A stretch of 64,000 nt of DNA from Saprospiraceae bacterium (GTDB taxonomy: Bacteria > Bacteroidota > Bacteroidia > Chitinophagales > Saprospiraceae). The stretch's first letter is position 1. Each line of letters begins with the position of its first letter. The position numbers were made by a program, and so were the translations under genes. Below are positions 52,337-62,044 of the stretch, piece after piece. The stretch is taken from assembly GCA_016711125.1 (NCBI GenBank), contig JADJTQ010000007.1, positions 372,001 to 436,000 on the forward strand, in the 5' to 3' direction. Below the pieces are notes generated by a model, which searched no databases, had not been told where the DNA came from, and worked only from the letters and a program-made list of their open reading frames with translations.

Positions 52337-52392
52337 GAGGTTGTTACCAGAGTCAACCTCGCCGACTACCAATGTTGATATTGGTAGTCGGC
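52337..52392. promoter_or_regulatory. two strong adjacent hairpins in a divergent 5' region
   Basis: Hairpin one: GAGGTTG (52337-52343) with CAACCTC (52354-52360), 10-base loop. Hairpin two immediately follows: GCCGACTACCAAT (52361-52373), loop GTTGAT, ATTGGTAGTCGGC (52380-52392), a perfect 13-bp stem. No T run follows on either strand, so neither is a normal terminator. The pair lies between bshC (minus) and the Tat-exported DMFase-like gene (plus). Could be an operator, a structured 5' leader or a mobile-element remnant. Confidence 0.6.
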
Positions 52393-52499
52393 ATTGAAAG
52401 AACAAAGGATATATGTAATGGTAGTATTCAATGAGCCATAATCAATTTGGGTGATGGAAAGGCCAGGAAGAGGATTCGGCATAACAAATATCTATTATT

Positions 52500-52515
52500 A
52501 CAATATCAATATTGT
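52500..52515. promoter_or_regulatory. A/T palindrome, operator-like
   Basis: ACAATAT-ca-ATATTGT, perfect 7-bp inverted repeat, 74 bases before the TTG 52589 and 125 before the ATG 52640 of the next gene. Such palindromes bind small repressors, but in A/T-rich sequence chance is also possible. Confidence 0.3.
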
Positions 52516-52639
52516 CAATCACATTGTTATTTCATGATATCGGTCTTCTTTTTGCTAGATTTAAATTTCAATATAAATAGGATACCAATTGGCTGCGAAA
52601 AGTAATCAGGATGAGAAACGAAAGATCGCTTCGGAAAAT

Positions 52640-54157
52640 ATGCCAAGACGTGAGGCAATCAGAAAGACAGCCGCTTTGGGCCTAGGAACTGGGTTATTTA
52701 AAGGAACGGATACCCGTTTGAGCCTGCCCTTCCGCAAGAACCCAATACAAGAAGAAAATGAGAGGGAAGGTTCGAATGATTGGCAGTTGACCAGGGTTCG
52801 CGCTGATGAGGATGGGTTTCGAAGCCCTTGGATCGAAGGCTATTGTTCAAGACAGAGTGTCAGCGCCGGTGAGACGATCGATATAATGGTATCAACCAAT
52901 CCTGTGCGCAACTTTGAGATCGAGATATTCAGAACGGGTTATTATGGGGGAAAAGGTGCCAGATTAGTAAAGAAAATGGGCCCTTTTTCCGGTCAAGTTC
53001 AGCCAACACCCGAGCCAGGAATAAAGAATATTCATGAGTGTCAGTGGGCAATGACCACTAGCTTGACCATTCCCATGGACTGGATAAGTGGAGTATATCT
53101 TGGACGACTCACAACGTTTTCGGAATTTCCAAATGATCCATACTGGCAGAGCTATATTATTTTCATTGTCACAGACGATCGGCCTTCCGACTTACTTTTT
53201 CAATGTTCGGATAATACCTGGCAGGCATACAATCGTTGGCCAAATAATTATTCGATTTACACACACCCTAAAGGCATTCAGGGACCCTGGGCAGACGTTA
53301 GTTTCGACCGGCCCTATGGTCGTCAAGCCCAGTATATGGAGATAGTTAACGATCCTCTTTCGTTTGGTTCGGGTGAATTCCTGTCTTTCGAACAACCTCT
53401 GTCTTACTTTCTCGAACAGCATGGTTACGATGTAAGCTATTGCAGTAATGTAGACATGCTGGTACCTGACCGGGCTTTGAAATGCAAAGCATTTATTAGT
53501 GTCGGTCATGACGAATATTGGGATTTGAGACAATATGGGAGCGTCGAAAAACTGCGGGATCAAGGTGTTTGTCTTCTCTTTTTCTCCGGCAACAGCGTGT
53601 GTTGGGTGACTCCCTATCGTGAGAGTGGAAATGGTGTAGCTAACCGGATAATATTCAGAGGTGGTCCTTATGGCGCCAATCTATCCTATGCCACGGGTAG
53701 AGAAAGGGACCATGGTCCCTTTCCAGAAAGAGGACCGGATGAGGGAATGCTGATGGGAGTGCGCAATGTCGAGCCAGTCAACGGAGGGGGTGATTGGATC
53801 ATAGGAAATGCAGAGCATTGGATTTTCAAAGGTACCGGCCTCAAAAATGGAGACCGGATACCAGGTTTAGTCGGATGGGAGTATCATGGCGATCCAGCAG
53901 CCATTCCCGGGTTGGAAGTTTTGGCGGAAGGCACTGCCTGGGTAGGAGGAACAGAACCTCAACAGTGGTCTTCAGTCATTTATCCCGGACCAAAGGGAAA
54001 TTTTGTTTTTAATGCTTCGACTATTTTCTGGTCACAAGCTTTAAGCATGCCCCCTGGTCATACATTACCATGGTCTCATTGGAGCAGACCGCACGGACCT
54101 GACTCAAGGATACAGCAGATCACCCATAATCTTCTACAAAAAGCCATTAAAAAATAA
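52640..54157 (+). CDS. N,N-dimethylformamidase beta-subunit-like secreted protein
   Basis: The ATG at 52640 gives a Tat-like leader (MPRREAIRKTAALGLGTGLF); an in-frame TTG at 52589 would add 17 residues without purpose. The rest matches proteins annotated as DMFase large-subunit-like: QSVSAGETIDIMVSTNP, EIFRTGYYGGKGARLV (an N-terminal beta-sandwich), CSDNTWQAYNRWPNNYS, HGYDVSYCSNVDML, FISVGHDEYWDLRQY and FFSGNSVCWVTPY. The DMFase iron-centre residues were not mapped. The family name does not prove formamide as substrate. About 505 residues, complete; 20 bases before the next gene's ATG, so probably an operon. Confidence 0.8.
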   Translation: MPRREAIRKTAALGLGTGLFKGTDTRLSLPFRKNPIQEENEREGSNDWQLTRVRADEDGFRSPWIEGYCSRQSVSAGETIDIMVSTNPVRNFEIEIFRTGYYGGKGARLVKKMGPFSGQVQPTPEPGIKNIHECQWAMTTSLTIPMDWISGVYLGRLTTFSEFPNDPYWQSYIIFIVTDDRPSDLLFQCSDNTWQAYNRWPNNYSIYTHPKGIQGPWADVSFDRPYGRQAQYMEIVNDPLSFGSGEFLSFEQPLSYFLEQHGYDVSYCSNVDMLVPDRALKCKAFISVGHDEYWDLRQYGSVEKLRDQGVCLLFFSGNSVCWVTPYRESGNGVANRIIFRGGPYGANLSYATGRERDHGPFPERGPDEGMLMGVRNVEPVNGGGDWIIGNAEHWIFKGTGLKNGDRIPGLVGWEYHGDPAAIPGLEVLAEGTAWVGGTEPQQWSSVIYPGPKGNFVFNASTIFWSQALSMPPGHTLPWSHWSRPHGPDSRIQQITHNLLQKAIKK

Positions 54158-54177
54158 TCGATAATAGGTCAATACCG

Positions 54178-57100
54178 ATGGATGTTGCATTTAGAAAAGG
54201 AATTCTTTTGATTTTAGCTCTCGGCTTACTGCATTGGGGGTGCGGAAATAGGAAAACACCGGTAGCAGTGAAGTCTCTGCAAGTTGCTGATGGATTTGAG
54301 ATCTCAGAAGCGGTATCTCCTGATCTCATCGCATATCCCATGTTCGCCACCTTTGATGACCGCGGTCGATTGTTCGTTTTTGAATCGATCGGAACTAATA
54401 ATCGCGGTACTGCAGAAATGCTTGCTCAACCCAATTATCAGATCCGTTTACTTGAAGATTTGGATGACGATGGTCAATTCGATCGTGGGTCCATCTATGC
54501 TGATTCTCTTCCCTTTCCCATGGGAGGTACTTTTTTCAACGGCAGTTTGTATGTTACTGCTTCACCTGATTTGATCAAGTTTACTGACCAGAATGGAGAT
54601 GGAGTAGCAGACCAGAGAGAAATCATCCTCACGGGTTGGACATTTAATCAAAATGGAGCCATCTTAAGTGGTCCCTTTATGGGGCCGGATGGTTGGTTAT
54701 ACCTGGCCGATGCCAGACGGGGATTTGAGATTGAGACCAAAGAAGGCAACGTCCTACAGGGCAAGGGAGCGCGCGTCTGGCGTTGTTTGCCCGATGGAAG
54801 CCGGTTAGAATGGTTGTGCGGCGGTGGGTTTGACAATTCGATTGAGATTGTGTTTCAGCCATCAGGAGAGACCATCGGTACAATGACTTATTTTACAGAC
54901 CCACAAGATGGTGAGCGAGATGCAATCATGCACTGGGTAGAGGGTGGTGTATATCCAAAATACAATTCTGTAATAGATGAAGATAGCCTTCCTCTGACCG
55001 GTGAACTTATGCCGGTCATGACCAAGATGCCTCGCATTGCACCTTCCGGGTTAATGAGATACCAGAGTGGAGTATGGGGCCCGGAATACAACGGAAATTT
55101 GTTCAGCGCCGAGTTTAATACAGGACGAATCATGCGTTACCGGGTTTTTCCGGATGGATCTACATTTAAGACAGAACAGGAGACCTTTGTCAAATCAACA
55201 ACATCCGATATACATCTGACCGATATATTGGAAGATGCAGATGGGAGTTTGCTCGTGCTTGTCACTGGCGGATGGTTTATCGAAGGATGTCCACTTTCGC
55301 AGGTAGCGAAACCAGAGGTAAAGGGAGGAATCTATCGCATCAGGAAAACCAACCAAAAATCACACGCTCTTAAAGATACCTGGGGTAAGGCAATTGAATT
55401 TGAATCATTGTCAATTGATGAGTTAGGCCATCTTGTAATCAATGCGGCATATCGTGTCTCACAAAATGCTTTAGACGCTTTGGTGAAAAGGGGAGCTACA
55501 TCAATACCAGTATTGGAATTGAGCATGGAAGAGGCCTTGCCGGAAACCAGAAGCTCGATTGTTTTTGCACTATACCGGATCGGGGGTGAATCAGCATTAT
55601 CGACGGTTCGCCTGGCTCTATCCGATCCTGATGATCAGGTCAAGATAGCTGCTGCAAGATGCCTTGGGTTAGCCAAAGACGTAACAAGCGTTGAGGTTTT
55701 AAAGCTTCAGATGCTCAACGGATCGTCAGCGGTACGTCGACAGGTTGCCTCTGCACTTGGTCAAATCGGTGATGCTGGCGCCATACCAGCACTATTGGCT
55801 TCGCTTAGGGTTCCGGCCGATCGTATGGCTGAACATGCCGTGATCTTTTCCCTTATACAAATAGGTGAAACTCACCCCTTGAAAAGTGCTTTGAAGGATA
55901 CCTCCGCTCAGATCAGAAGGGCCACTGCCATTGCTTTGGATCAAATGAAAGTTAGTAGCTTATCGGATACTGATATTATCCCATTTTTAAGCAGCAGGGT
56001 TGAGACCGACCGGAAGACCGGAATTTGGATCGCCGCCCGGCATCCCTTATGGTCTCAGGTTATTGTAGGTTTTCTCGATTCAATGCTAAATCAAACAGAA
56101 CTATTGGCAGCTGATCAGGCGGACCTTGGTGGTCTATTAATGACATTTAGTGAAAATTCGGATGTTCAGACTCTGATCGCAAATCGAGTTAAGTTAAGTC
56201 AGCTTACGCACGATCGATTGTTTCTCCTGGAAATTATGAAAATGTCTGGGATATCTCAATTTCCAAAAGTTTGGAAAGACCTCTTAAAGGGCTTATTGGA
56301 CGATTCCAATAGTGAAATAAGAAGGACGTGTTTACAACTCATCGAATCCAGGCGACTGGAAGGATTTGAGCATGAAATAAATAATATGGTCCATGATCCA
56401 CAACTGGGCGATGAAATACGAATGCAGGCCCTGAGTGCCCGTCTGATAACAGATCAAAGATTGAGTACTGATGAATGGATTTATCTGAGAGAATTACTGG
56501 GTCTCGATAATGAGTCGTTCATAAGGCAACAAGCTATGCAACTAATCAGCCGCTCCCAACCAGATGACGATCAACTATTGACGCTTGCAAAATGCGAAGT
56601 TCCGAATGCCGCCTTATATCTGCTTCCAAAACTAATGGATGCATTTAGTGGGTCCACCAATGATCAGGTAGGAACAGCATTCATAAATGCAATGAATCAA
56701 GTAACCATCGGATTGGAAAATGTTTCGGTTCCTAACCTGGAGAAATTGCTGGAAGCTTATTCAGATTCCGTTCGGGTCGAGGCTGAACCGCTGATAAGAA
56801 AAATAGAAAACAAACAAAATGAACGGCTCCTAAAACTAGATCAATTGGAGGCATCATTAGAAAAGGGTGATGTTGGTGAAGGGAGGAAGATATTCTTTGG
56901 CAAAGGAATTTGTTATACCTGTCACGCGGTGGGTTCCGAAGGAGCTGATTTTGGTCCTGACTTATCCAATATTGGTGAGATAAGATCCACTCATGATTTG
57001 CTCGAGGCTATTGTCTATCCCAGTGCCACTTTTGCAAGAGAATATGAAACCTATAAAATAAAGACCGGAGAAAATGACTACCTGGGAGTGTTGGTAAATC

Positions 57101-57315
57101 AAACGGATGAAGCAATCGTTATATCTATTTCACCGGGTAGCGAGATCCGGATTAACCGGAAAGACGCGATATCTGTTGACCTCGATCTGGTATCCATGAT
57201 GCCTCCAGGACTTGATCAGCAATTGTCCAGAACAGAGCTGGCTGATCTTCTTGCTTTTCTCAAAGCGCTGCCGTATGATATCGAGCGTTTGATTGAACTG
57301 AAGGAGACTCAATGA
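54178..57315 (+). CDS. PVC-type membrane-bound dehydrogenase with HEAT repeats and cytochrome c
   Basis: 1045 residues. Lipobox LLHWGCGN; an N-terminal beta-propeller with calcium-like loops (about 30-410: LLEDLDDDGQFDRGSIYADS, TDQNGDGVADQRE, MGPDGWLYLADARRG), then HEAT-like helical repeats (about 430-860: KIAAARCLGLAKDVTSVEVL, VRRQVASALGQIGDAGAIPA) and a C-terminal c-type haem domain with CYTCH at 912-916 (GKGICYTCHAVGSEGADFG). This is the PVC-type haem-binding/putative membrane-bound dehydrogenase layout. It probably oxidises a sugar or alcohol and passes electrons to its own haem. The partner may be a neighbouring secreted enzyme. Complete. Confidence 0.88.
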   Translation: MDVAFRKGILLILALGLLHWGCGNRKTPVAVKSLQVADGFEISEAVSPDLIAYPMFATFDDRGRLFVFESIGTNNRGTAEMLAQPNYQIRLLEDLDDDGQFDRGSIYADSLPFPMGGTFFNGSLYVTASPDLIKFTDQNGDGVADQREIILTGWTFNQNGAILSGPFMGPDGWLYLADARRGFEIETKEGNVLQGKGARVWRCLPDGSRLEWLCGGGFDNSIEIVFQPSGETIGTMTYFTDPQDGERDAIMHWVEGGVYPKYNSVIDEDSLPLTGELMPVMTKMPRIAPSGLMRYQSGVWGPEYNGNLFSAEFNTGRIMRYRVFPDGSTFKTEQETFVKSTTSDIHLTDILEDADGSLLVLVTGGWFIEGCPLSQVAKPEVKGGIYRIRKTNQKSHALKDTWGKAIEFESLSIDELGHLVINAAYRVSQNALDALVKRGATSIPVLELSMEEALPETRSSIVFALYRIGGESALSTVRLALSDPDDQVKIAAARCLGLAKDVTSVEVLKLQMLNGSSAVRRQVASALGQIGDAGAIPALLASLRVPADRMAEHAVIFSLIQIGETHPLKSALKDTSAQIRRATAIALDQMKVSSLSDTDIIPFLSSRVETDRKTGIWIAARHPLWSQVIVGFLDSMLNQTELLAADQADLGGLLMTFSENSDVQTLIANRVKLSQLTHDRLFLLEIMKMSGISQFPKVWKDLLKGLLDDSNSEIRRTCLQLIESRRLEGFEHEINNMVHDPQLGDEIRMQALSARLITDQRLSTDEWIYLRELLGLDNESFIRQQAMQLISRSQPDDDQLLTLAKCEVPNAALYLLPKLMDAFSGSTNDQVGTAFINAMNQVTIGLENVSVPNLEKLLEAYSDSVRVEAEPLIRKIENKQNERLLKLDQLEASLEKGDVGEGRKIFFGKGICYTCHAVGSEGADFGPDLSNIGEIRSTHDLLEAIVYPSATFAREYETYKIKTGENDYLGVLVNQTDEAIVISISPGSEIRINRKDAISVDLDLVSMMPPGLDQQLSRTELADLLAFLKALPYDIERLIELKETQ

Positions 57316-57407
57316 CCAATTACAATATTAACAGTAATCAGTTGAATAAAGAATTACATTTAGTGGTAGCAGTAGCTCTCTAGAGGTTATGATGATCACT
57401 AAATATC

Positions 57408-58796
57408 ATGTTTAAAAAGATGCCAGAAAAAATGTATCAACTTGCCCAACAACGGAGGCCAACCAATGGATTTACCATGTCAATTATTTTTTTCTTGTTG
57501 GCAGTGGCTGGCACCATCCAGCTTGAAGCTCAGACGAGTGGCGGAGTACTCGATAAAACACCTGGTGTATATTCTGCCACTACTTTGGTGGAAGTCAATT
57601 CTCCCGCCTCACCAGTGAATGATTCTCTAATAGCCATTGTCGGTGTTCGCTTGATTGATGGTCTCGGTGGGCCTCCGATTGACGACATGGTAGTCCTTAT
57701 AGATGGTATCAGGATCGTCGATGTCGGGCCCCGTAGTTTGGTGAAGATTCCTGAGAATGCAACCGTTTATGATGGACAGGGAAAAACATTAATGCCGGGA
57801 CTAATCGACTCGCATTTGCATTCGGTCAATGATGATGCATTTCTCAATGTCATATTAAAAAGGGGGACAACCAGTCTGAGAGATCCAGGGCATCCTTTTC
57901 GGTTTTATCAGGTGCTTGACTTTGCCAAAAGCCCTGCACCCCGGGCATTTCTAACCGGGTCTCACATGGATGGTTATCCGGGAGTGTATAAGGATCATGC
58001 TCTTTTAGTAAAGGACCACGCTCATGCAAGAGAGACGGTATATGACTACGTGCGACAGGGGAGTAGCGGGATTAAAATCTATTTTCGATTACCTCTCGAA
58101 TTTTATGCTCCGATTGTCAAGGCAGCAGAAGCTTGCCACATTCCAGTTTTTGCCCACCTGGAATTAGTAGACGCCGACGATGCGATTCGCGCCGGTATCG
58201 ATGGCATCGAGCATGTGACCTCGTTTGGTAGCGCTCTTGCCGATCCTGCCGATGCCAAGGAATTTAAAGACAATGTCCGGGCCCATAGTAGTGCAAGGAG
58301 CGATGGACGCTATCAGCTTTGGTCTAGAATAGATCTGAAATCGGACCGCGTCCGGGAGGTGATCAAAGTTGCCGTCGATAACGACTTGGTATTTTCACCC
58401 ACCTTAACTACTTTCGAAAGACAGTTTAATGATCCACGTGCAAAGGATTATGAAGCTAAGGCCTTTAAAAATATGCTTGACTTTGTCGGGATGGCGCATA
58501 AAGCAGGGGTTAGAATTGTCACTGGATCGCATACCTCAGGTTGGTATGCAGACTATGGATGGGCATATCAAAGAGAGATGGAACTATTGGTTGAGGCAGG
58601 TCTTACACCCATGGAGGCAATAGTGAGCAGTACGATGAGCAATGCAGCATATTTTCGATCAGAAAGCAGAATTGGTAGTATCGAAAAGGAAAAGCTTGCT
58701 GATTTATTATTGATCGATGGTGACCCGTCAAAAAACATTTCAGATATGCGTAAGATATCCCGGGTTATGCTGAACGGAGTTTGGGTTAAAAATTAG
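57408..58796 (+). CDS. secreted amidohydrolase (imidazolonepropionase/prolidase-like)
   Basis: Metal-dependent TIM-barrel amidohydrolase. The listed start is 57408; an inner ATG at 57477 (MSIIFFLLAVAGTIQLEAQ) gives a clean signal peptide and may be the true start. Metal-binding HxH in MPGLIDSHLHSVND, carbamylated-Lys candidate in GSSGIKIYFRLPLEF, His in VFAHLELVDADDAI and IDGIEHVTSFGSA, Asp-type end at DLLLIDGDPSKNISDM. Family members act on amide, lactam or imide bonds, including dipeptides with proline. 92 bases after the haem protein, same direction. Confidence 0.85.
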   Translation: MFKKMPEKMYQLAQQRRPTNGFTMSIIFFLLAVAGTIQLEAQTSGGVLDKTPGVYSATTLVEVNSPASPVNDSLIAIVGVRLIDGLGGPPIDDMVVLIDGIRIVDVGPRSLVKIPENATVYDGQGKTLMPGLIDSHLHSVNDDAFLNVILKRGTTSLRDPGHPFRFYQVLDFAKSPAPRAFLTGSHMDGYPGVYKDHALLVKDHAHARETVYDYVRQGSSGIKIYFRLPLEFYAPIVKAAEACHIPVFAHLELVDADDAIRAGIDGIEHVTSFGSALADPADAKEFKDNVRAHSSARSDGRYQLWSRIDLKSDRVREVIKVAVDNDLVFSPTLTTFERQFNDPRAKDYEAKAFKNMLDFVGMAHKAGVRIVTGSHTSGWYADYGWAYQREMELLVEAGLTPMEAIVSSTMSNAAYFRSESRIGSIEKEKLADLLLIDGDPSKNISDMRKISRVMLNGVWVKN

Positions 58797-59273
58797 AGAA
58801 GAGGGTAGGTTTATCCCTTTTATTGAAAAAAATGAACTAATCATTTTAGCTAATTGCTGAAAACGTTACCAGACGTAAAGAGATCGACAAAGCGCAATAT
58901 AAGATGGGAAAAACCTGCAGGATTTGAAATGGAGCTTTTCGATCATGGAAGTGCTAGTGACAACTTCGGTGGCGATTCCATATTATCAGCGATGGTTATA
59001 GATAAGCCTTCTTATTTCTATCCCGTAGACATTAAAAATGACCGACAAAGTGGGAAATTCAATCACCACGGAATATCACAGGCCAATTTTTATTCAGAAC
59101 ACTTTAAAAAAAACAAGATGTCAACCAAACAATGCCAGTTTTCAAGCCCGTGCTGCCTTGAGCAACAATATTCCTAAGATTGGGACATCAACCAAACGCC
59201 GCCACGGAGATAATCAAACTATACTTGGGCTCATTAATTCTTTGAATTCCCTTACAATCTTTAACGACGACAA
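58797..59273. other. 477-base interval without recognisable gene
   Basis: Two overlapping frames (58854-59177 and 59038-59277) are open but match nothing I know, and their composition is coding-like only in places, such as NNIPKIGTSTKRRHGDNQTI. It could be a decayed gene, a frameshifted small gene or chance. No terminator was found after the amidohydrolase at 58796. Confidence 0.4.
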
Positions 59274-60104
59274 ATGAAATTTTCTCCTTCTTACTACCTC
59301 CTCTTATCCATAGCTAGTACGATGTTTATCGGCTGTGGTGACAAACCAGCTTCGAAAAACAGCGAAAGCAACATAGCGAAGATGGAGGCTGGGTCAAAAA
59401 CAATCCCACTCTTCAATCATCAAAACCTTGATGGATGGTATACATTTATTAAGGACAGAGGACGTAATAAGGATCCCAAAAATGTTTTTACAGTGGAGGA
59501 TGGCGTACTTCACATCTCGGGTGAAGAATGGGGGTGTATTACGACTGAAGCAGAGTATGAAAACTATCACCTTATCGCAGAATATAAATGGGGTCCGATA
59601 ACGCATGAACCAAGGAAAGATCGAGCCAGAGATGGAGGTATCCTTGTGCATTCAGTGGGTACCGACGGCGACTATGATGGTATTTGGATGTATTCTATAG
59701 AATGTCAAATTATCGAAGGAGGTACCGGCGATTTCATAGTAGTAGGCGATAAATCAGAAAAGTATTCGGTCACCAGTCCAGTATCAAAGGAGAAGCAGGG
59801 CTCCTCGTATCTTTATCAACCCGGGGGTGAGCTCATGACCTTCAACAGTGGGCGTATCAACTGGTTTGGTAGAGATCCCAATTGGAAGGATGAGTTGGGA
59901 TTTAGAGGCGCACAAGACATTGAAAAACCAGTTGGAGATTGGAATAGAATGGAGTGCATTGTATCTGGTGATACCATTATCACTAAATTGAATGGAATCA
60001 TTGTCAATGAGGCCTATCAGGTGCGTCCTCTCAAGGGACGGATCCAGATACAATCAGAGAGTGCAGAGATGTTTTTTCGAAAGATCGATATGATAGTATT
60101 GTAG
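59274..60104 (+). CDS. DUF1080 (3-keto-disaccharide hydrolase-type) lipoprotein
   Basis: 276 residues with lipobox MFIGCGDKP. LamG-like beta sandwich of DUF1080: IPLFNHQNLDGWYTFIKD near the start, then FTVEDGVLHISGEEWGCITT, YHLIAEYKWGP, RDGGILVHSVG, MECIVSGDTIITKLNGIIVN and LKGRIQIQSESAEMFFRKI. This family includes 3-keto-glycoside hydrolases, and members are commonly next to Gfo/Idh oxidoreductases, as one is at the end of this window. Complete. Confidence 0.88.
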   Translation: MKFSPSYYLLLSIASTMFIGCGDKPASKNSESNIAKMEAGSKTIPLFNHQNLDGWYTFIKDRGRNKDPKNVFTVEDGVLHISGEEWGCITTEAEYENYHLIAEYKWGPITHEPRKDRARDGGILVHSVGTDGDYDGIWMYSIECQIIEGGTGDFIVVGDKSEKYSVTSPVSKEKQGSSYLYQPGGELMTFNSGRINWFGRDPNWKDELGFRGAQDIEKPVGDWNRMECIVSGDTIITKLNGIIVNEAYQVRPLKGRIQIQSESAEMFFRKIDMIVL

Positions 60105-60107
60105 TTA

Positions 60108-60257
60108 ATGAGTAAAAAAATCGAGCTGCCAGACAAAGCTATAAAGGAGCCGAATTCAAATAGTGCTAGGATTTGTGAAGAAAGTACTGATTACATCCTG
60201 AGGTGGGTATATGCCAAAATTAAAAGTGATGGCAAAATTGGCTCAGTTCCTTTTTAG
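60108..60257 (+). CDS. possible small protein, 49 residues
   Basis: ATG at 60108, three bases after the DUF1080 stop, translating to MSKKIELPDKAIKEPNSNSA and ending IKSDGKIGSVPF. No signal peptide, membrane segment or known family. The tight spacing is consistent with translational coupling, but the sequence may be chance. The rest of the gap to 60386 is A/T-rich and featureless. Confidence 0.3.
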   Translation: MSKKIELPDKAIKEPNSNSARICEESTDYILRWVYAKIKSDGKIGSVPF

Positions 60258-60386
60258 TAATTAATTAAAAGCACTTTAATTCCGAGCAATAAAATTTCTA
60301 TCGGGTAGAAATATCTTATAAATGTGTAATTTTAGTGACCTGACACGGAATCGTCAGAAGGTCTCTTTAAACTGAAATAAAAATAA

Positions 60387-61718
60387 GTGAAGACATATTT
60401 TCCCTTTTATGCAATGTTCATAAGTCTTAAATCAATTTTCGCGGTGACTTTTTGCATGATTTTATGCCTAAAAGCCGGTCACACTCAATCTTTTCAAGCC
60501 GCTGTAGTCAAAGTAGACATTACGCCAGATGATTCTCAAGTTCTTCTGGGATATAATCCAAGAAAATCGACAGGTATACATGACCGTATTTATCACCGGA
60601 TTGTGCTTTTGGATGATGGTAAGACTTCATTTTATCTTGTGTCTAGCGATATTGGTGAATTTTCACCCACCGAATATGACCTGATGGCTGCTAAACTTAA
60701 GGACCAGTTTGGCATTAACCGGGATCAATTTTGGTGGAGTGTGACGCATACGCACTCTGCTCCGGAAGTTGGACCCCCCGGTCTTCCAGCTGCTTTTCTA
60801 GGCGACCGGTATGAACATCAGTATGATACGGCTTACACCGATTTCGTTTACCGGCGATTAATTGATGGCATCAGGGAGGTACAAACCCGACTTAGCCCAG
60901 CCCGGCTTGGAGTGGGGTGGGGGCATTCTCAGGCTAATATTAATCGTCGTGCCCGGGATATTGATGACAAGACTTTTCTGGGTTTGAATCCAGATGGACC
61001 GGTTGATCGACGTATTGGAATTTTAAAAATCACTGGCCGCGATGATGATAAATTAGTAGCACTAATAGCCAACTATCCCATTCATGGCACGGTCATGGGC
61101 GGTGAGAGCACTTTAATTAGCGGGGATGCTCGGTGTGGTTGCAGATTATGTGGAGCAAGAGACCGGAGCACCTTTGGTGTTTATCAACGGAGCTGCCGGT
61201 AATCTAGCGCCAATCTACAGTGTATATCCAAATCCAAAAGCGGGAAGATTGCTTCAATTCAGAGCCATGCTTGGTGATAAAATTATTGAAGCCCAAGAAG
61301 GATAATCACCAACATTGATCAGGTGACTTTGAAGTTTGGTCGGGCAGTAATAGAAACACCCTTAAAGCAGGGATTAAAATGGCCAGAGGAATTATCTGAC
61401 TATATTCAATCGGATAATGGTAAGGATGAACAAATATTGTTGCCTATTCAATTTCTTAAGATCAATCACAACATTGCTATCTGGAGTGCTCCGCTCGAAT
61501 TATTCTGCGAGATCTCTAACGAAATTAGGGAAAAGTCTCCCTTTCCGTACACGTTTTATTACGGGTATACCAATGGTTGGCTCGGTTATATGCTCACTGA
61601 GGAAGAATACAAGCTTGGAGGTTATGAACCTTCGGTGTCGCCTTATGTCCCTTCGGCAGACAAGTCTCTAAAGGAAGCAGTCCTTTCTCATATGAATGGA
61701 GAATTGAAAGGTATGTGA
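60387..61718 (+). CDS. neutral/alkaline ceramidase N-terminal-like protein, two frameshifts
   Basis: Signal peptide (start GTG at 60387, or ATG 60411 MQCS-like region to GHTQSF), then the ceramidase N-terminal fold: AAVVKVDITPDDSQVLLGYN, THTHSAPEVGPPG (zinc-binding HTHS block) and ANYPIHGTVMGGES. The frame breaks at about 61131 (an extra base or two missing) and again near 61298-61301 (a missing base). Corrected, the middle reads VVADYVEQETGAPLVFINGA and AAGNLAPIYSVYP, and joins TLKFGRAVIETPLKQG and FPYTFYYGYTNGWLGYMLT to 61718. The block equal to GDVSPN, which carries the serine in characterised ceramidases, reads GNLAPI, so lipid amidase action is doubtful. Confidence 0.78.
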
Positions 61719-62044
61719 ATTTAACAATCGATCTTGGCTATATTTAGTGGGTCTTGCTGACCTCAATTTTCATATTCTGCGGCTTTTAGGAGCAAACAAT
61801 GTAATAATTATTCAAAGGTTACTCACTAAAAACGGTGATGACCTTTAAGAATCAATCAGTGATCGTTTCTCCAAAATGGAGATAAGTGAAAAGGGGGATG
61901 CTTGGAGATGAAAACCTTGGACCCTATTTTTCAAACTTAAAACAATTTGGTTCGGAAATGAACGATTATGATCGATCTTTAGACAGGATTTATAAAATGA
62001 AAATAAATAAAAACTCTTTTAAACTCGACTCAATTGAGAAATCA
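61719..62044. other. gene-free interval
   Basis: 326 bases, A/T-rich. The open frame of the next gene formally reaches 61886, but the residues before 62045 are not a signal peptide and have no family match. I see no repeat or clear hairpin. Confidence 0.45.

Noticed and set aside
58854..59177. 107-codon frame before the DUF1080 gene
   Set aside because: No recognisable domain and overlapped by another frame; kept only as an unexplained interval.
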